Source: Tsuneonella amylolytica (GTDB lineage Bacteria; Pseudomonadota; Alphaproteobacteria; Sphingomonadales; Sphingomonadaceae). Taken from it: a stretch of DNA of 64,000 nt. The notes under the pieces are model-generated. The model searched no databases, was not told where the DNA came from, and saw only the letters and a list, made by a program, of their open reading frames with translations. Shown one piece after another: positions 49,527 through 57,989 of the stretch. Each line of letters opens with the position of its first letter. Positions within the stretch are counted from its first letter, which is position 1. The stretch covers positions 2,293,001-2,357,000 of the forward strand of contig NZ_CP032570.1 in the NCBI RefSeq assembly GCF_003626915.1. Reading direction: 5' to 3'. Both the position numbers and the translations under genes were made by a program.

Positions 49527-50504
49527 ATGAAACTGCTCAAACTCGTTCCCGACAACACCAACATCCACTTCCTGGGATGGCGGGTGCCGTTCTTCGTCGT
49601 CTCGGCATTGCTGATCGTGGCAAGCTGGGGCCTGGTGCTGACGCAGGGCCTCAACCTCGGGGTCGATTTCGTCGGCGGACAGATGATCCGCGTGACGTTC
49701 GTGGGCAAGGCCGACGCGCCGGTCGGTGCGATGCGGACCGAGATCGAACGGCTCGGCTACGGCGACCCCATCATCCAGCGCTTCGGTCAGCCCAACGAGG
49801 CCTCGATCCGGATGAAGCTGCCGGAAGGGTCCGACGCGCGCCCCGATCTCGCGAACACGATGGCGGAACGGATTACATCCGCGCTCAAGGCCGCGCATCC
49901 CGAGGTGCGAATCGACGGCGTCGATTCGGTTTCGGGCAAGGTATCGGGCGAACTGTTCCGCACCGGCCTGCTGTCGCTGCTGGCGGCGATGGTTGCGATC
50001 TCGATCTACATCTGGATCCGGTTCGAATGGCAGTTCGGTGCGGGCGCATTGCTGGCGCTGTTCCACGACGTGTCGCTGACTCTGGGGTTTTTCGCGCTGA
50101 CCCAGCTCGAATTCGACCTCAACATCGTGGCCGCGATCCTGACCATCATCGGCTATTCGCTCAACGACACGATCGTCGTCTACGACCGCATCCGCGAAAA
50201 CCTGAAGAAATATCGCAAGATGCCGCTGCCCGAACTGCTCGACCTGTCGGTCAACGAGACGCTGGCGCGCACCGTGATGACCTCGCTGACCCTGCTGGTC
50301 GCGCTGGTCCCGCTGGTGCTCTTCGGGCCGGCCAGCCTGTTCGGCATGGCTGCGGGGATCACGCTCGGCATCTTCGTCGGCACCTACAGCTCGATCTACA
50401 TGTCGGCGCCGCTGCTGGTCTGGTTCGGGGTGCGGGGCGACAGCTTCGTTCCGGCCGAAACCAAGGTGGACCGGGCCGAACAGATTGCCCGCGGCGAAGC
50501 CTGA
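49527..50504 (+). CDS. secF: Protein translocase subunit SecF
   Basis: 325 aa. N-terminal helix with GWRVPFFVVSALLIVAS, a short periplasmic domain with LGVDFVGGQMIRV, and five helices, including GYSLNDTIVVYDRIRENL, which carries the SecF Asp motif. It pairs with SecD. The next gene is convergent with 10 nt between stops. Confidence 0.97.
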   Translation: MKLLKLVPDNTNIHFLGWRVPFFVVSALLIVASWGLVLTQGLNLGVDFVGGQMIRVTFVGKADAPVGAMRTEIERLGYGDPIIQRFGQPNEASIRMKLPEGSDARPDLANTMAERITSALKAAHPEVRIDGVDSVSGKVSGELFRTGLLSLLAAMVAISIYIWIRFEWQFGAGALLALFHDVSLTLGFFALTQLEFDLNIVAAILTIIGYSLNDTIVVYDRIRENLKKYRKMPLPELLDLSVNETLARTVMTSLTLLVALVPLVLFGPASLFGMAAGITLGIFVGTYSSIYMSAPLLVWFGVRGDSFVPAETKVDRAEQIARGEA

Positions 50505-50514
50505 TGGGGGCGGC

Positions 50515-51696
50515 TCAGCCCGGCAGGGTTTCGTAATAGGCAGCCAGCGCGGCGGCGTTGCTCTGCCAGCTGAACCGGTCCGCCATCGCCGCCGTCGCCT
50601 GCCGTAGCGGGGGGTCGGAAATCACCAGCCCCACGCCTTCCGCGATCGCGGCGGGGGTGCGCTCGACAATCACGCCAGCTTCGGGAGCGGTTACGACCTC
50701 GCGTGCGCCGCCGGCATCCGTGATGACCAGCGGCGTGCCGCAGGCGAGAGCTTCCACCCATGCGTTGGCAAGGCCCTCGCTCGCCGAAGGCAGGACCATC
50801 GCATCGGCCGCCGACAGCACGAGCGGCAGAAGATCGTGGTCGAGGCTGCCGAGGAAATGCACCCGCCCGGCAACGCCCCGTTCGGCGGCGAGGGACCGTA
50901 AAGCCGCCTCGTCGTCACCCCGGCCGACCAGGACCAGCTGCGTATCGGGGGGCAGGCCGTCCAGCGCCTCGATCACCAGTCGCTGCCCCTTGCGCGGGAT
51001 GAGTGCGCCCACCGTAGCGAGCACCGGGGCATTGTCGGGCAGGCCGATCGCAAGTTCTCGCGACAGGCGGCGGCGGAGCTGGGTATGCTGGAGGGGGCGG
51101 AAGCGATCCCGGTCGAGCCCGGTGTAGTGAAGCGCGATCTTGTCGGCGGGCAGGCCCAGTGCGGCCATGTCTTCGGCGAGCGCGCCGCATACCGCGAGGA
51201 GGCCCGCTGCCTGCTTTCCGGCGGCCAGGATCTGCGGCCGGGTGTCGGCGCGGGCGCCCCAGTAATGGATGTCCGCCCCGCGTGCCTTGATCGACAGCGG
51301 CAGGCCGAGGTCGGTAGCTACGCGGGCGGCAGCGGGCCCGTCGGGATAGAAGAACTGCGCGTCGACGACATCGAACGGCGTTTCGGCATGGAGGCGGCGG
51401 GCGAGCGGCAAGATTTTGCGCACGATGAGCCCCGGATTGTACCGGGCGCCGAACCGGGGGATCGTGCGGAAAGTCGGGCGGTGCACCGCAACGCCGTTCT
51501 CCATCCCTCCGGTCGCGGCCTCGCGCGCGGCCTTGTACCGGCCCAGCGCCACGGGGGGCAGGGCGATCGGGTTGATCACGGTCACCGCCCAGTCGCCGCG
51601 TTTCGCCAACGCTTCGAGACTGCGCGCGACGAAAGTGCCGAAGCGCGGGTTCGCCGCGTTGGGATAGAGCGTGGAGATCGAAAGCGCGCGGCGCAT
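50515..51696 (-). CDS. Glycosyltransferase, GT4-like
   Basis: 393 aa. GT-B fold with N-terminal LSISTLYPNAANPRFGTFV and the C-terminal retaining domain: VGALIPRKGQRLVIEALDGL, then SASEGLANAWVEALACGTPLV, whose EALACGTPLV is the GT4 nucleotide-sugar site. It probably extends a glycolipid or surface polysaccharide. No other polysaccharide genes adjoin. It is separated from the divergent-side XRE gene upstream by only 10 nt and may share its transcript. Confidence 0.9.
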   Translation of the reverse strand: MRRALSISTLYPNAANPRFGTFVARSLEALAKRGDWAVTVINPIALPPVALGRYKAAREAATGGMENGVAVHRPTFRTIPRFGARYNPGLIVRKILPLARRLHAETPFDVVDAQFFYPDGPAAARVATDLGLPLSIKARGADIHYWGARADTRPQILAAGKQAAGLLAVCGALAEDMAALGLPADKIALHYTGLDRDRFRPLQHTQLRRRLSRELAIGLPDNAPVLATVGALIPRKGQRLVIEALDGLPPDTQLVLVGRGDDEAALRSLAAERGVAGRVHFLGSLDHDLLPLVLSAADAMVLPSASEGLANAWVEALACGTPLVITDAGGAREVVTAPEAGVIVERTPAAIAEGVGLVISDPPLRQATAAMADRFSWQSNAAALAAYYETLPG

Positions 51697-51706
51697 CGCT
51701 CGGTCC

Positions 51707-52279
51707 CTACAGCTTGCGCACGAGCATTTCGGCGACTGCGATCCACGCCGGATCGTCGACCACCTGCTGCTTCTGCCCGGCGCCCACCGGCAGTACGCCG
51801 AAGCGTCCGCCCTGCCGGTCGATCAGCCTGCCGAACGCGAACCGCCCGCCCTTGCGCGGGACGAGGACATCGCGGTTGATCGCCTGCCCGGCGTTCGCAG
51901 GCGCGATCTGGCGAAGCCATAGCTGGTCGCCCGCCCGGTATTCGCCCGCGCTGGTCTCGATCGACAGCACGACGCGGATCTCGTCGCCGCCGAGTTCGGT
52001 CGGCAGCAGCGCATCGCGCGGGGCTGCGAGCGCATCCGGCCCGCCGTCGCCCAAAGTCGCGACGATCTGCGCGCGGGCGTTCGCCTCGGCACGGATTAGC
52101 GTTTCCGGATCGACGCCGAGCGCGGATGCGATGCGGTCCATCCATCTGATCGACAGGTTGCGCATCCCGGTTTCCAGCCGGCCGATGGTTTGCGGCGTCG
52201 TCGGCGGGTCGCACGCCTCGGCGAGTTCGGCGAGAGTCATGTTCTTTTCGCGGCGAATGTCGCGAATGCGGTTGATCAT
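51707..52279 (-). CDS. XRE-type regulator with LexA/S24-like C-terminal domain
   Basis: 190 aa. N-terminal HTH (IRDIRREKNMTLAELAEACD, then PQTIGRLETGMRNLSIRWMD). The C-terminal half (about 95-190) resembles the beta-barrel of phage repressor/S24 proteins (GDQLWLRQIAPANAGQ, INRDVLVPRKGGRFAFGRLI) but the Ser-Lys dyad of a self-cleaving repressor is not evident. It is divergent from the DUF6456 gene with an inverted repeat between them, and may be autoregulated. Confidence 0.8.
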   Translation of the reverse strand: MINRIRDIRREKNMTLAELAEACDPPTTPQTIGRLETGMRNLSIRWMDRIASALGVDPETLIRAEANARAQIVATLGDGGPDALAAPRDALLPTELGGDEIRVVLSIETSAGEYRAGDQLWLRQIAPANAGQAINRDVLVPRKGGRFAFGRLIDRQGGRFGVLPVGAGQKQQVVDDPAWIAVAEMLVRKL

Positions 52280-52284
52280 CGGGC

Positions 52285-52320
52285 ACCTGTAACCAAATCG
52301 GTTTTCTCTTTCCTACAGGT
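52285..52320. promoter_or_regulatory. Inverted repeat between XRE regulator and DUF6456 gene
   Basis: ACCTGTA (52285-52291) and TACAGGT (52314-52320) form a perfect 7-bp inverted repeat with 22 bp between arms, plus an inner AACC/GGTT pair at 52291-52303. It lies 5 bp from the regulator start and is a likely operator for the XRE protein. Confidence 0.55.
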
Positions 52321-52363
52321 AATCCGCTTTGGCAAGACAGGTTTCGTAGCCGAGGAGAACACG

Positions 52364-52834
52364 ATGCGCGAACTGGTTGAACGCGAACTCACCCCCGAGG
52401 GTCCCCGCCGCTGCGGCGGAGTCGGGAAGGGCGGGCGTTCGGTGACGGTCAACCTCGCCGGATCCCCGATCGCATGGCTCCATGCCCGCGGCCATCTCGA
52501 CGACCGCCTGTTCGATGCGGGCGAGCGCCTGCGCGCCGATTACGAACGGGCGCAGATGGCCCCCAGTGTCACGATGCGGTGGGACCCGGTGCGGGTGAGG
52601 ACGACGGGCGATGCCGGCCTCACGCCGGGCGAAAGGCAGATCGCCGCTAAGGCGCGGTTCGACGGCGCGCTAGCCGCGGCGGGGCGCGGGCTCGAGGACG
52701 TGTTGTGGCGGGTCGTGTGCGCCGGCGAGAGCCTGCCCGACGCCGAACGTTCGCTCGCGTGGCCCGCGCGGAGCGGCAAGCTGGTGCTCCGCCTCGCGCT
52801 CGACCGGGTGGCCGAGTTCTATCGCATTTCCTGA
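52364..52834 (+). CDS. DUF6456 protein
   Basis: 156 aa from the ATG at 52364, with GAGGA upstream. The conserved core is SPIAWLHARGHLDDRLFDAG then RADYERAQMAPSVTMRWD, the DUF6456 pattern, followed by a helical C-terminus with LLRLALDRVAEFY. It lacks membrane or signal segments. In alphaproteobacteria this domain often occurs with small helix-turn-helix proteins; its biochemical role is unknown. The 3' end overlaps the convergent phosphatidyltransferase gene by 16 bp. Confidence 0.75.
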   Translation: MRELVERELTPEGPRRCGGVGKGGRSVTVNLAGSPIAWLHARGHLDDRLFDAGERLRADYERAQMAPSVTMRWDPVRVRTTGDAGLTPGERQIAAKARFDGALAAAGRGLEDVLWRVVCAGESLPDAERSLAWPARSGKLVLRLALDRVAEFYRIS

Positions 52835-53511
52835 TCCCGCCGGGCCGCTGCGTCGAGCGCGGCCATGCGCCGCGCGGCGGCGATCGTCTGGATCATGAAC
52901 ACCGCGACCATCACGATCGCCGCCGCCCCGAAGATGTAGTCGAACGGTCCGAGCCCGGCGAACCAGCGCGCGTCGGGGCCGACGATCCACATCGCGATCG
53001 TCAGCGCGATCAGAATCAGGCGCAGCTCCGTCGGCCCGGCGCCGAGGTGCGACATGGGGAATTCGCCCGCGACCTTGGCCATGATGAACGTGTGCGCCAT
53101 GAGCATGAAATAGGCCGCCGTCGTCAGCAGCGCGACCTCCGCTTCTACGTACGGGCTGAAACCGATGCCGACGAACATCACGAGCGCGCCGAACACGTCG
53201 GCACTGTGATCGACGAGGTAGCCGTAGCGAGGCCGCTCGATCCGCCGGAACCGCGCGATCGACCCGTCGAGCGAGTCTCCGAACCAGTGGACGACATAGC
53301 CACCGATAGAAAGCGCGAGCCAGCCAACCGCGAACGTGCTCATCGCATAGCCGAAGCCGATGCACAGCGTGGCGAGGATCGCCAGCCCGGTCAGCCCGTC
53401 GGGCGTCACCCAGGCCGGAAGCCGCGGGCAGATCCACGCCAGCAACCGCTTCTCGCTGGCGGCAAGAAGGTTCTGCTGGATGCGCTTTGGCGGCGGTGAC
53501 ACTTTTGTCAT
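52819..53511 (-). CDS. CDP-alcohol phosphatidyltransferase family protein
   Basis: 230 aa from the ATG at 53511; a long upstream open frame is not needed. The CDP-OH-P signature is complete: DGSIARFRRIERPRYGYLVD with following HSAD, giving DGxxAR(x)9Gx3Dx3D. Six or so membrane helices. It joins a CDP-activated lipid to an alcohol; the alcohol cannot be told from this motif. It is convergent with the DUF6456 gene and divergent from the GST gene. Confidence 0.88.
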   Translation of the reverse strand: MTKVSPPPKRIQQNLLAASEKRLLAWICPRLPAWVTPDGLTGLAILATLCIGFGYAMSTFAVGWLALSIGGYVVHWFGDSLDGSIARFRRIERPRYGYLVDHSADVFGALVMFVGIGFSPYVEAEVALLTTAAYFMLMAHTFIMAKVAGEFPMSHLGAGPTELRLILIALTIAMWIVGPDARWFAGLGPFDYIFGAAAIVMVAVFMIQTIAAARRMAALDAAARRDQEMR

Positions 53512-53586
53512 CGACCCGCCCCTGCGCCCTGCAGGCCTCATGGGCAAGGGGTTTGACGCCGGAACCCGCGCCGCCCCTCGCGGCTT

Positions 53587-53603
53587 GGTCCTTCGAAAGG
53601 ACC
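53587..53603 (+). promoter_or_regulatory. Hairpin covering the GST ribosome-binding site
   Basis: GGTCCTT (53587-53593), loop CGA, AAGGACC (53597-53603): a perfect 7-bp stem that contains the AAAGGA Shine-Dalgarno of the GST gene (ATG at 53608). A short stem this close to the start could control translation, for instance by temperature. Confidence 0.5.
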
Positions 53604-53607
53604 TGTC

Positions 53608-54189
53608 ATGAAGCTTTACTATTCCCCCGGCGCCTGCAGCCTCGCCAGCCACATCGCCCTCATCGAAGGCGACGCCGACTACGAGGCGGTGAAGGTCGAC
53701 CTGAAAGCGCACAAGACCGAATCCGGCGAGGACTACTACGCCATCAGTCCGCGCGGATATGTCCCCGCCATCGAGACCGAGGACATGGGCCTCGTGACCG
53801 AGAACCCGGCGGTGCTGCCCTATATCGCGCAGCAGACCGCGCGCCTGCCGCAGGGCAAGGACATGTTTCGCCTGCTCGAGTGGATCGGCTTCGTCGGTAC
53901 CGAGATCCACACAGGCTATGGCCCGCTGTTCGGCGGCGCGGGCGACGACGAGCAGGCCGAGGCGAAGGAGAGCCTGGCGAAAACCTATCGCCTGGCGGAC
54001 CGGCTGATGGACGGCAACGATTGGCTGGTGGGAGACGCGCCGACGGTGGCCGACAACTACCTGTTCGTAACGCTGCTGTGGGCCGACAAGTTCGGCATCG
54101 AGGTCCCCGAATCGCTCGCCGACTACCGCAAGCGCAACCTGGAACGCCCGGCGGTCAGGCAGGCGATGAAGGACGAGGGATTGAGCTAG
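53608..54189 (+). CDS. Glutathione S-transferase, beta-class-like
   Basis: 193 aa. The N-terminal thioredoxin fold begins MKLYYSPGACSLASHIAL; Cys10 is the catalytic Cys of bacterial beta-class GSTs. PRGYVPAIETED and LTEN-type TENPAVLPYIAQQ are the glutathione-binding loop region, and the all-alpha domain follows with DAPTVADNYLFVTLLW. It conjugates or handles glutathione made by GshA of the left part of the window. The stop overlaps the convergent ABC-F gene by 4 bp. Confidence 0.9.
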   Translation: MKLYYSPGACSLASHIALIEGDADYEAVKVDLKAHKTESGEDYYAISPRGYVPAIETEDMGLVTENPAVLPYIAQQTARLPQGKDMFRLLEWIGFVGTEIHTGYGPLFGGAGDDEQAEAKESLAKTYRLADRLMDGNDWLVGDAPTVADNYLFVTLLWADKFGIEVPESLADYRKRNLERPAVRQAMKDEGLS

Positions 54190-55976
54190 CCCTCGACCGC
54201 CTCGGCGAGTTCCAGCCAGCGTTCCTCGGCCGCGTCCTTTTCGGCCCGGGCATTGGCCACGCCCTGGCTGATGTTGGCGAACCGCTGCGGGTCGCTGGTG
54301 TAGAGCGCAGGGTCGGCGAGGATGTCTTCGCCCTTCGCAATGGCCCGCTCCAGTTCCTCGATCCGGGCCGGCAGCAGTTCGTAGTCGCGCTGGTCCTTGT
54401 AGCTGAGCTTCGCCGCGCGCGGGGGCGGCGGGGGAGGGGGCGGCGGCGCGGCATCCGCCCGCGCGGACCTCGCCGCCGGCGCGTGCCGTTCGCGGCGGCG
54501 GGCCACCCAGTCCTCGTATCCGCCGGCGACCACGTCCACCGTCCCGCTGCCGTCGAGCCCAAGCGTGACGGTGACAGTCCGGTCGAGGAAGTCGCGATCG
54601 TGGCTGACGATGAGGACGGTGCCGTCGTAGTCGGCGATCACTTCCTGCAGCAGGTCGAGCGTTTCGAGGTCGAGATCGTTGGTCGGCTCGTCGAGCACGA
54701 GGAGGTTCGACTTGCGCGCGAATTCGCGGGCCAGCAGCAGCCGGCTGCGCTCCCCGCCCGACAGCGTGCCGACCTTCGCATCGACGATGGCGGGGTCGAA
54801 CAGGAACTCCTTGAGATAGCCTTGCACATGCTTCTTGCCGTCGCCGACCTCGATCCAGTCGCCGCCTTCGGCCACCACATCCCGAACGCTCTTTTCAGGC
54901 GACAGCAGGCTGCGCTGCTGGTCGATCATCACACCGGTCAGCTTCTGCGAGATGTCGATGGTGCCGCTGTCTGGTTCGAGCCCGCCGGTCAACATACGTA
55001 GCAACGTCGTCTTGCCGGCGCCGTTCGAGCCGACGATGCCGATCCGGTCCCCGCGCTGGATGCGCAGCGAGAAATCGCGGATGATCTTCCGGTCGCCGAA
55101 GCTTTTGGACACCTTGTCGGCGACGATGACCGACTTCGACTTGAACTCGGTCTCGGTCGCGAGCTGGAGCTTGGCGGCACCCTGCGGGCCCATCATCGAA
55201 GCGCGCTGGGCGCGCATCTGCCACAGCTTTTCCAGACGGCCCTGGTTGCGCTTGCGCCGCGCGGTGACGCCGCGTTCCAGCCAGTGCGCCTCGATCTTCA
55301 GCTTCGCGTCGAGCCGTTCGGCGTTGCGCGCTTCTTCGGCGTATACCTGTTCTTCCCACGCCTCGTACCCGCCGAATCCGACATCCTTGCGCCGCATCGC
55401 GCCGCGGTCGAGCCACATCGTGGTCGTGGTGAGGCGCTTGAGGAACGTGCGGTCGTGGCTGATGACCACGAAGGCGCCCTTGTACCGGCTCAGCCAGTCC
55501 TCCAGCCAGTCGATCGCGCCGATGTCGAGGTGGTTGGTCGGCTCGTCCATCAGCAGCAGGTCGGGATCCTGCGCCAGCGCGCGGGCGATGGCCGCCCGGC
55601 GCTTCTCGCCGCCGCTGGCGGTCGACGCTTCGCGTGCCATGTCGATGCCGAGCTGGCCGGCGATCGCCTCCACCTCGTGCACCGCAGGCGCATGCTCCCC
55701 CGAAAGCGCCCAGTCCATCAGAGTCGCATGGCCGGCGAGATCGGGCTCCTGTTCCAGCAGCACGATGCGGGTGCCGGGCTTGACCTTGCGCAGGCCGCGG
55801 TCGGCCTCGATCCGGTCGTCGATCAGCTTGAACAGCGTCGTCTTGCCCGCTCCGTTGCGGCCGATCAGCGCGATGCGGTCGCGCGGTCCGATGTGGAGGT
55901 CGAGGTCGCTGAACAGCCAGCGCCCGCCCTGTTGCAGGCCCAGGCCTTCCCAGCTGAGGATCGGAGGTTGTGCCAT
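54186..55976 (-). CDS. ABC-F ATPase, Uup-like
   Basis: 596 aa. Two ABC domains: Walker A GRNGAGKTTLFKL and GSNGAGKTTLLRM; signature ASGGEKRRAAIARAL and LSGGERSRLLLAREFA; LMDEPTNHLDIGAI and VLDEPTNDLDLETL. The C-terminal extension (about 520-596) is a Pro-rich linker followed by a coiled coil, as in Uup, which helps DNA binding and ribosome-related roles. It is the second ABC-F gene in the window, distinct from EttA, which lacks this coiled-coil tail. Convergent with the GST gene. Confidence 0.9.
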   Translation of the reverse strand: MAQPPILSWEGLGLQQGGRWLFSDLDLHIGPRDRIALIGRNGAGKTTLFKLIDDRIEADRGLRKVKPGTRIVLLEQEPDLAGHATLMDWALSGEHAPAVHEVEAIAGQLGIDMAREASTASGGEKRRAAIARALAQDPDLLLMDEPTNHLDIGAIDWLEDWLSRYKGAFVVISHDRTFLKRLTTTTMWLDRGAMRRKDVGFGGYEAWEEQVYAEEARNAERLDAKLKIEAHWLERGVTARRKRNQGRLEKLWQMRAQRASMMGPQGAAKLQLATETEFKSKSVIVADKVSKSFGDRKIIRDFSLRIQRGDRIGIVGSNGAGKTTLLRMLTGGLEPDSGTIDISQKLTGVMIDQQRSLLSPEKSVRDVVAEGGDWIEVGDGKKHVQGYLKEFLFDPAIVDAKVGTLSGGERSRLLLAREFARKSNLLVLDEPTNDLDLETLDLLQEVIADYDGTVLIVSHDRDFLDRTVTVTLGLDGSGTVDVVAGGYEDWVARRRERHAPAARSARADAAPPPPPPPPPRAAKLSYKDQRDYELLPARIEELERAIAKGEDILADPALYTSDPQRFANISQGVANARAEKDAAEERWLELAEAVEG

Positions 55977-56076
55977 GGCGGGCGCGGCCTAGCCGCACCG
56001 GGTTGGCGGAACAAGTCGGTTCACCGGGGCGTAACCGGGGGCAAGGCACCTGCACCGCCAAAGGAGACCCACCCAC

Positions 56077-56802
56077 ATGATCCGTACCATCGCCTCGACC
56101 CTCGCCGCCGCCACTGTCGCCGCCGCCATCGCGGCGCCTGCCGCCGCCGCCGACGTACAGGTCGCCTCGCAAGGGCCGGTGGTCGAACTGTCGGTGACCG
56201 AGACGGTCAAGGCCCGGCCCGACATCGCCAACGTCAGCGCCGGAGTCACCACCAACGCTCCGACCGCGGTCGCCGCGATGGCGGCCAATGCGCAGGCGAT
56301 GGACGCGGTGATCGCGCGCATCAAGGCGCTGGGCGTGCGGGCCGAGGACATCCAGACCGCCGGCATCAATCTTGGCGCACAATACGATTACGACCAGGCC
56401 GAACGGCGCCAGGTGTTCCGCGGCTATCAGGCATCGAACCGGGTCAGCGTGACCTTGCGCGACGTGAAGCGCACCGGGCCGGTGCTCGATGCGCTGGTCG
56501 CCGTCGGTGCGACCGACATCGGCGGACCGGATTTCTCGATCGACGACGACACCGCCCCGCGCGCGCAGGCCCGCAAGGCCGCCTTCGACAAGGCGCAGGC
56601 GCAGGCGACCGAGTATGCGCGCTGGGCCGGCTACACCGGCGTGCGTGTGCTGTCGGTCAGCGAAGCGGTCAATCCGGGGCGCCCGATGCCGCAGATGATG
56701 GAGGCGCGCGCCGTGTCCGCCGATGCCAAGAGCACGCCCGTGGAGCCGGGCCTCGTCGGCACCGCCGTCACCGTTTCGGTGACATTCGAGATGACGCGCT
56801 GA
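56077..56802 (+). CDS. SIMPL-domain (DUF541) periplasmic protein
   Basis: 241 aa. Signal peptide ending AAPAAAADV (cleavage near 25). SIMPL domain: VELSVTETVKARPDIANVSA at the start, the IQTAGINLGAQYDYDQAE segment, and RKAAFDKAQAQATEYARWAG. Relatives such as YggE reduce reactive oxygen effects or act in the envelope; the function is not firmly known. It stands between the ABC-F gene and the PepSY gene on the plus strand. Confidence 0.88.
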   Translation: MIRTIASTLAAATVAAAIAAPAAAADVQVASQGPVVELSVTETVKARPDIANVSAGVTTNAPTAVAAMAANAQAMDAVIARIKALGVRAEDIQTAGINLGAQYDYDQAERRQVFRGYQASNRVSVTLRDVKRTGPVLDALVAVGATDIGGPDFSIDDDTAPRAQARKAAFDKAQAQATEYARWAGYTGVRVLSVSEAVNPGRPMPQMMEARAVSADAKSTPVEPGLVGTAVTVSVTFEMTR

Positions 56803-56872
56803 TCGCCTGAACGGGCAGCGGGGCCCACATTCACGGGTTGTTCAATGCGCCGTGGCTAGGCACGAAGTCGTC

Positions 56873-57178
56873 ATGAAGAAGATGGTCGCACCCTTCGTAT
56901 CGGCGGTTCTTGCCGCCACCCTGGCGCTCCCCGCGTCGCCCGCGCTCGCCCAGCGCAACGATCAGGGCGAAGCGCGCAAGGAGATGCGGGCGGGCAACGT
57001 GCTCAGCCTGCGCCAGATCGAAGGGCGCGTGCTGCCGACGATGCCGGGCAGCGAATATCTCGGCCCGGCCTACGATTCGACCGCGATGGCCTACCGCCTG
57101 AAATTCATCAAGGATGGCCGGGTGACCTATGTCGACGTCGATGCGCGGACCGGCCGGGTGCTCGGCGTATCGCGATAG
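56873..57178 (+). CDS. PepSY-like secreted small protein
   Basis: 101 aa from the ATG at 56873. Signal peptide ends SPALA (residues 1-26). The mature part has one PepSY-type half domain: YLGPAYDSTAMAYRLKFIKD then GRVTYVDVDARTGRVLGVSR. PepSY proteins inhibit or modulate peptidases or sense the periplasm. It is the first gene before a response regulator and a sensor kinase on the same strand (87 nt ahead), so it may inform or be controlled by that pair. Confidence 0.78.
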   Translation: MKKMVAPFVSAVLAATLALPASPALAQRNDQGEARKEMRAGNVLSLRQIEGRVLPTMPGSEYLGPAYDSTAMAYRLKFIKDGRVTYVDVDARTGRVLGVSR

Positions 57179-57265
57179 GCGGTCTTTCGGAAACCGCCGG
57201 CTCGGTTGACGCGTTCATCTTGCGCGCCCACATCCGGGCCGGAAGATAACGGGGACCACTCGCCC

Positions 57266-57946
57266 ATGCGCATCCTGATCGTCGAGGACGAACCGCCCCT
57301 CGGCAAGCAGCTCAAATCCACGCTGGAGCAGAACGGCTATGCCGTCGACCTGTCGACCGACGGGGAGGATGGGCATTTCCTCGGCTCGACCGAGGAATAC
57401 GATGCGGTGATCCTCGACCTCGGCCTGCCGGAAATCGACGGGCTGACGGTGCTGGGCATGTGGCGCAAGGAAGGGCGCAAGTTCCCCGTCCTCGTGCTGA
57501 CCGCGCGCGACAGCTGGTCCGACAAGGTCGCCGGGCTCGATGCCGGCGCGGACGATTATCTCGCCAAGCCGTTCCAGACCGAGGAACTGATCGCCCGCCT
57601 GCGCGCGCTGATCCGCCGGGCCAGCGGCAACACCAGCAGCGAGCTCACCGCCGGCCCCGTCCGCCTCGACACCCGTTCGGGCCGCGTCACGCTGGACGGC
57701 GAACCGGTCAAGCTGACCGCGCAGGAATACAAGCTGCTGAGCTACCTCATGCACCACAAGGGCAAGGTCGTCAGCCGCACCGAACTGATCGAACATATCT
57801 ACGACCAGGATTTCGACCGCGATTCGAACACGATCGAGGTCTTCGTCACCCGCATCCGCAAGAAGCTGGGTGCGGACGTCATCACCACCATCCGTGGCCT
57901 CGGTTACAGCCTCGACGACCCCGACGAACAGCCGCGCGCCAACTGA
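57266..57946 (+). CDS. OmpR-family response regulator
   Basis: 226 aa from the ATG at 57266. Receiver domain with phospho-acceptor Asp51 (AVILDLGLPEIDG), Asp8/Glu7 pair in VEDE, and the Lys in DDYLAKPFQ near residue 100. The winged-helix DNA-binding domain follows (TAQEYKLLSYLMHHKGKVVS, then VFVTRIRKKLG). The adjacent histidine kinase is its partner. Similar to PhoP/TctD-type regulators of magnesium, organic acids or stress; no operator was identified. Confidence 0.93.
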   Translation: MRILIVEDEPPLGKQLKSTLEQNGYAVDLSTDGEDGHFLGSTEEYDAVILDLGLPEIDGLTVLGMWRKEGRKFPVLVLTARDSWSDKVAGLDAGADDYLAKPFQTEELIARLRALIRRASGNTSSELTAGPVRLDTRSGRVTLDGEPVKLTAQEYKLLSYLMHHKGKVVSRTELIEHIYDQDFDRDSNTIEVFVTRIRKKLGADVITTIRGLGYSLDDPDEQPRAN

Positions 57947-57989
57947 TCCGGCAGGCCCCGCCGCGGCACCCGCCGCGGACGGCCAGCCG

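Noticed and set aside
54400-54470. Tandem repeat or recombination tract in the ABC-F gene (GGCGG repeats)
   Set aside because: It encodes the Pro-rich linker (PPPPPPPP-type) of the protein; explained by coding.
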